From positions 868,001-932,000 of the forward strand of contig NZ_OCTN01000001.1 of NCBI RefSeq assembly GCF_900231835.1: 64,000 nucleotides of DNA, in the 5' to 3' direction. Below the pieces are notes generated by a model. It saw nothing but the letters and a program-made list of their open reading frames with translations. It searched no databases and had not been told where the DNA came from. Numbering within the stretch: position 1 is the first letter of the stretch; the number at the start of each line of letters is the position of its first letter. A program made the position numbers and the translations under genes. Source of the DNA: Pontivivens marinum. GTDB lineage: Bacteria > Pseudomonadota > Alphaproteobacteria > Rhodobacterales > Rhodobacteraceae. Positions 63,579-64,000 of this stretch are shown piece by piece.

Positions 63579-64000
63579 CACTGCGACTGCGGAACAAATA
63601 CCGTGCGCACGCGGCCCGCGAACTCACCGGTGCCTTCGTTCAGGTTGATGCGCATCGACTGCGCGCTCAACGCGCTTTGCCCCTGTGTCAGCAGAACATC
63701 GCCCTGCATTTCCAGAAATCCTGTCTCAACATTGTAATCCGCGCTCTGCCCCTCGGCGGCCTCGGTTCCGCTGGACAGTAGGACATTGCCGGTGGCGACC
63801 ATCTGGCGAATATCACCGGTGCCCTGATCATAGCTGACCAGCATCTGATCGGCGCGCAGGGTCAACGCGCCCTGCAAAACCTCAACATTACCGATAAATT
63901 CCGCAGTCTGCGCCTGCTGGCTAACACCCAGACGGTCCGACGCGATCTCAACCGGTTGCGAGCTGTCATGGCGGAACGACGAGAATGGCTGTGACGCCTG
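63578..64000 (-). CDS. lptA: LptA, periplasmic lipopolysaccharide transport protein (partial, N-terminal end missing)
   Basis: Read from the right edge, the open frame starts with QASQPFSSFRHDSSQPVEIASDRLGVSQQAQ and continues through AEFIGNVEVLQGALTLRADQMLVSYD and TGNVLLSSGTEAAEGQSADYN to the stop at 63578. This repeated beta-strand pattern is the OstA/LptA jellyroll domain. The Ala/Gln/Pro start is mid-protein; the signal peptide lies beyond 64000. It is overlapped by lptB, the usual order lptC-lptA-lptB-rpoN in alphaproteobacteria. Confidence 0.88.
   Translation of the reverse strand, partial: QASQPFSSFRHDSSQPVEIASDRLGVSQQAQTAEFIGNVEVLQGALTLRADQMLVSYDQGTGDIRQMVATGNVLLSSGTEAAEGQSADYNVETGFLEMQGDVLLTQGQSALSAQSMRINLNEGTGEFAGRVRTVFVPQSQ

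Overview
The window is chromosomal DNA from an alphaproteobacterium, most likely a member of Rhodobacterales (the Roseobacter group). This rests on gene content and order rather than any marker RNA: DUF2794, DUF1489, DUF2161 and DUF5928 proteins, a hisS-hisZ-hisG cluster with short-form HisG, a class II (B12-dependent) ribonucleotide reductase, a long-form hibernation factor next to rpoN, ptsN and lptB/lptA, and moderately high GC with dense, overlapping genes. No tRNA, rRNA, CRISPR array, insertion sequence or prophage was seen.

Layout. 1-5769 (minus): ruvC-ruvA-ruvB, an unknown gene, ybgC, tolQ, tolR and the start of tolA, i.e. Holliday-junction processing followed by the Tol-Pal envelope machine. 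6036-9241: a DUF1127 gene with a strong terminator, then prmA, msrA and an MFS transporter. 9242-11488: a leucine-rich leader peptide with competing RNA hairpins upstream of leuA, and a small gene coupled to leuA. 11492-12247: a PEP mutase/isocitrate lyase-type enzyme. 12582-19113 (plus): mreB-mreC-mreD-mrdA-rodA-ghrA, the rod-shape elongation operon. 19107-21437 (minus): a lipoprotein gene, aroC and a DUF2161 gene. 21507-25356 (plus): flavin reductase, then hisS-hisZ-hisG. 25349-29914: DUF1489, nrdJ, an LpxR-like outer-membrane lipid A deacylase and a tautomerase. 29971-38039 (minus): amino-acid/cation symporter, RecD-like helicase, dprA, DUF805, plsY, a dihydroorotase homologue lacking catalytic residues, an unusual zinc-ribbon gene and pyrB. 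38291-46312: orphan TRAP binding protein, topA, an unknown gene, DUF892, rnr and DUF2794. 46580-50220: a gamma-glutamyltransferase-like enzyme, hspQ, an SLT lipoprotein and a LysR regulator. 50222-60308: a surface-polysaccharide region. 60309-64000 (minus): lptA-lptB-rpoN-hpf-ptsN.

The most coherent accessory module is 50222-60308. It holds an ABC-2 polysaccharide export permease, CysQ (which removes PAP, the by-product of sulfotransferases), a KdsB-type CMP-Kdo synthetase, GalU, four glycosyltransferases (one a GT14-DUF5928 fusion) and a two-domain sulfotransferase. I infer synthesis and export of a sulfated, possibly Kdo-linked capsule or exopolysaccharide. The most distinctive small signal is the leu leader at 9394-9494, which can form mutually exclusive hairpins but lacks the U-tract of a classical attenuator.

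Most start codons were moved inside the longest open frame where a Shine-Dalgarno sequence, an ATGA overlap or the family N-terminus supported it; the reason is given per gene. Two genes are cut by the window edges: tolA (C-terminal end missing) and lptA (N-terminal end missing).
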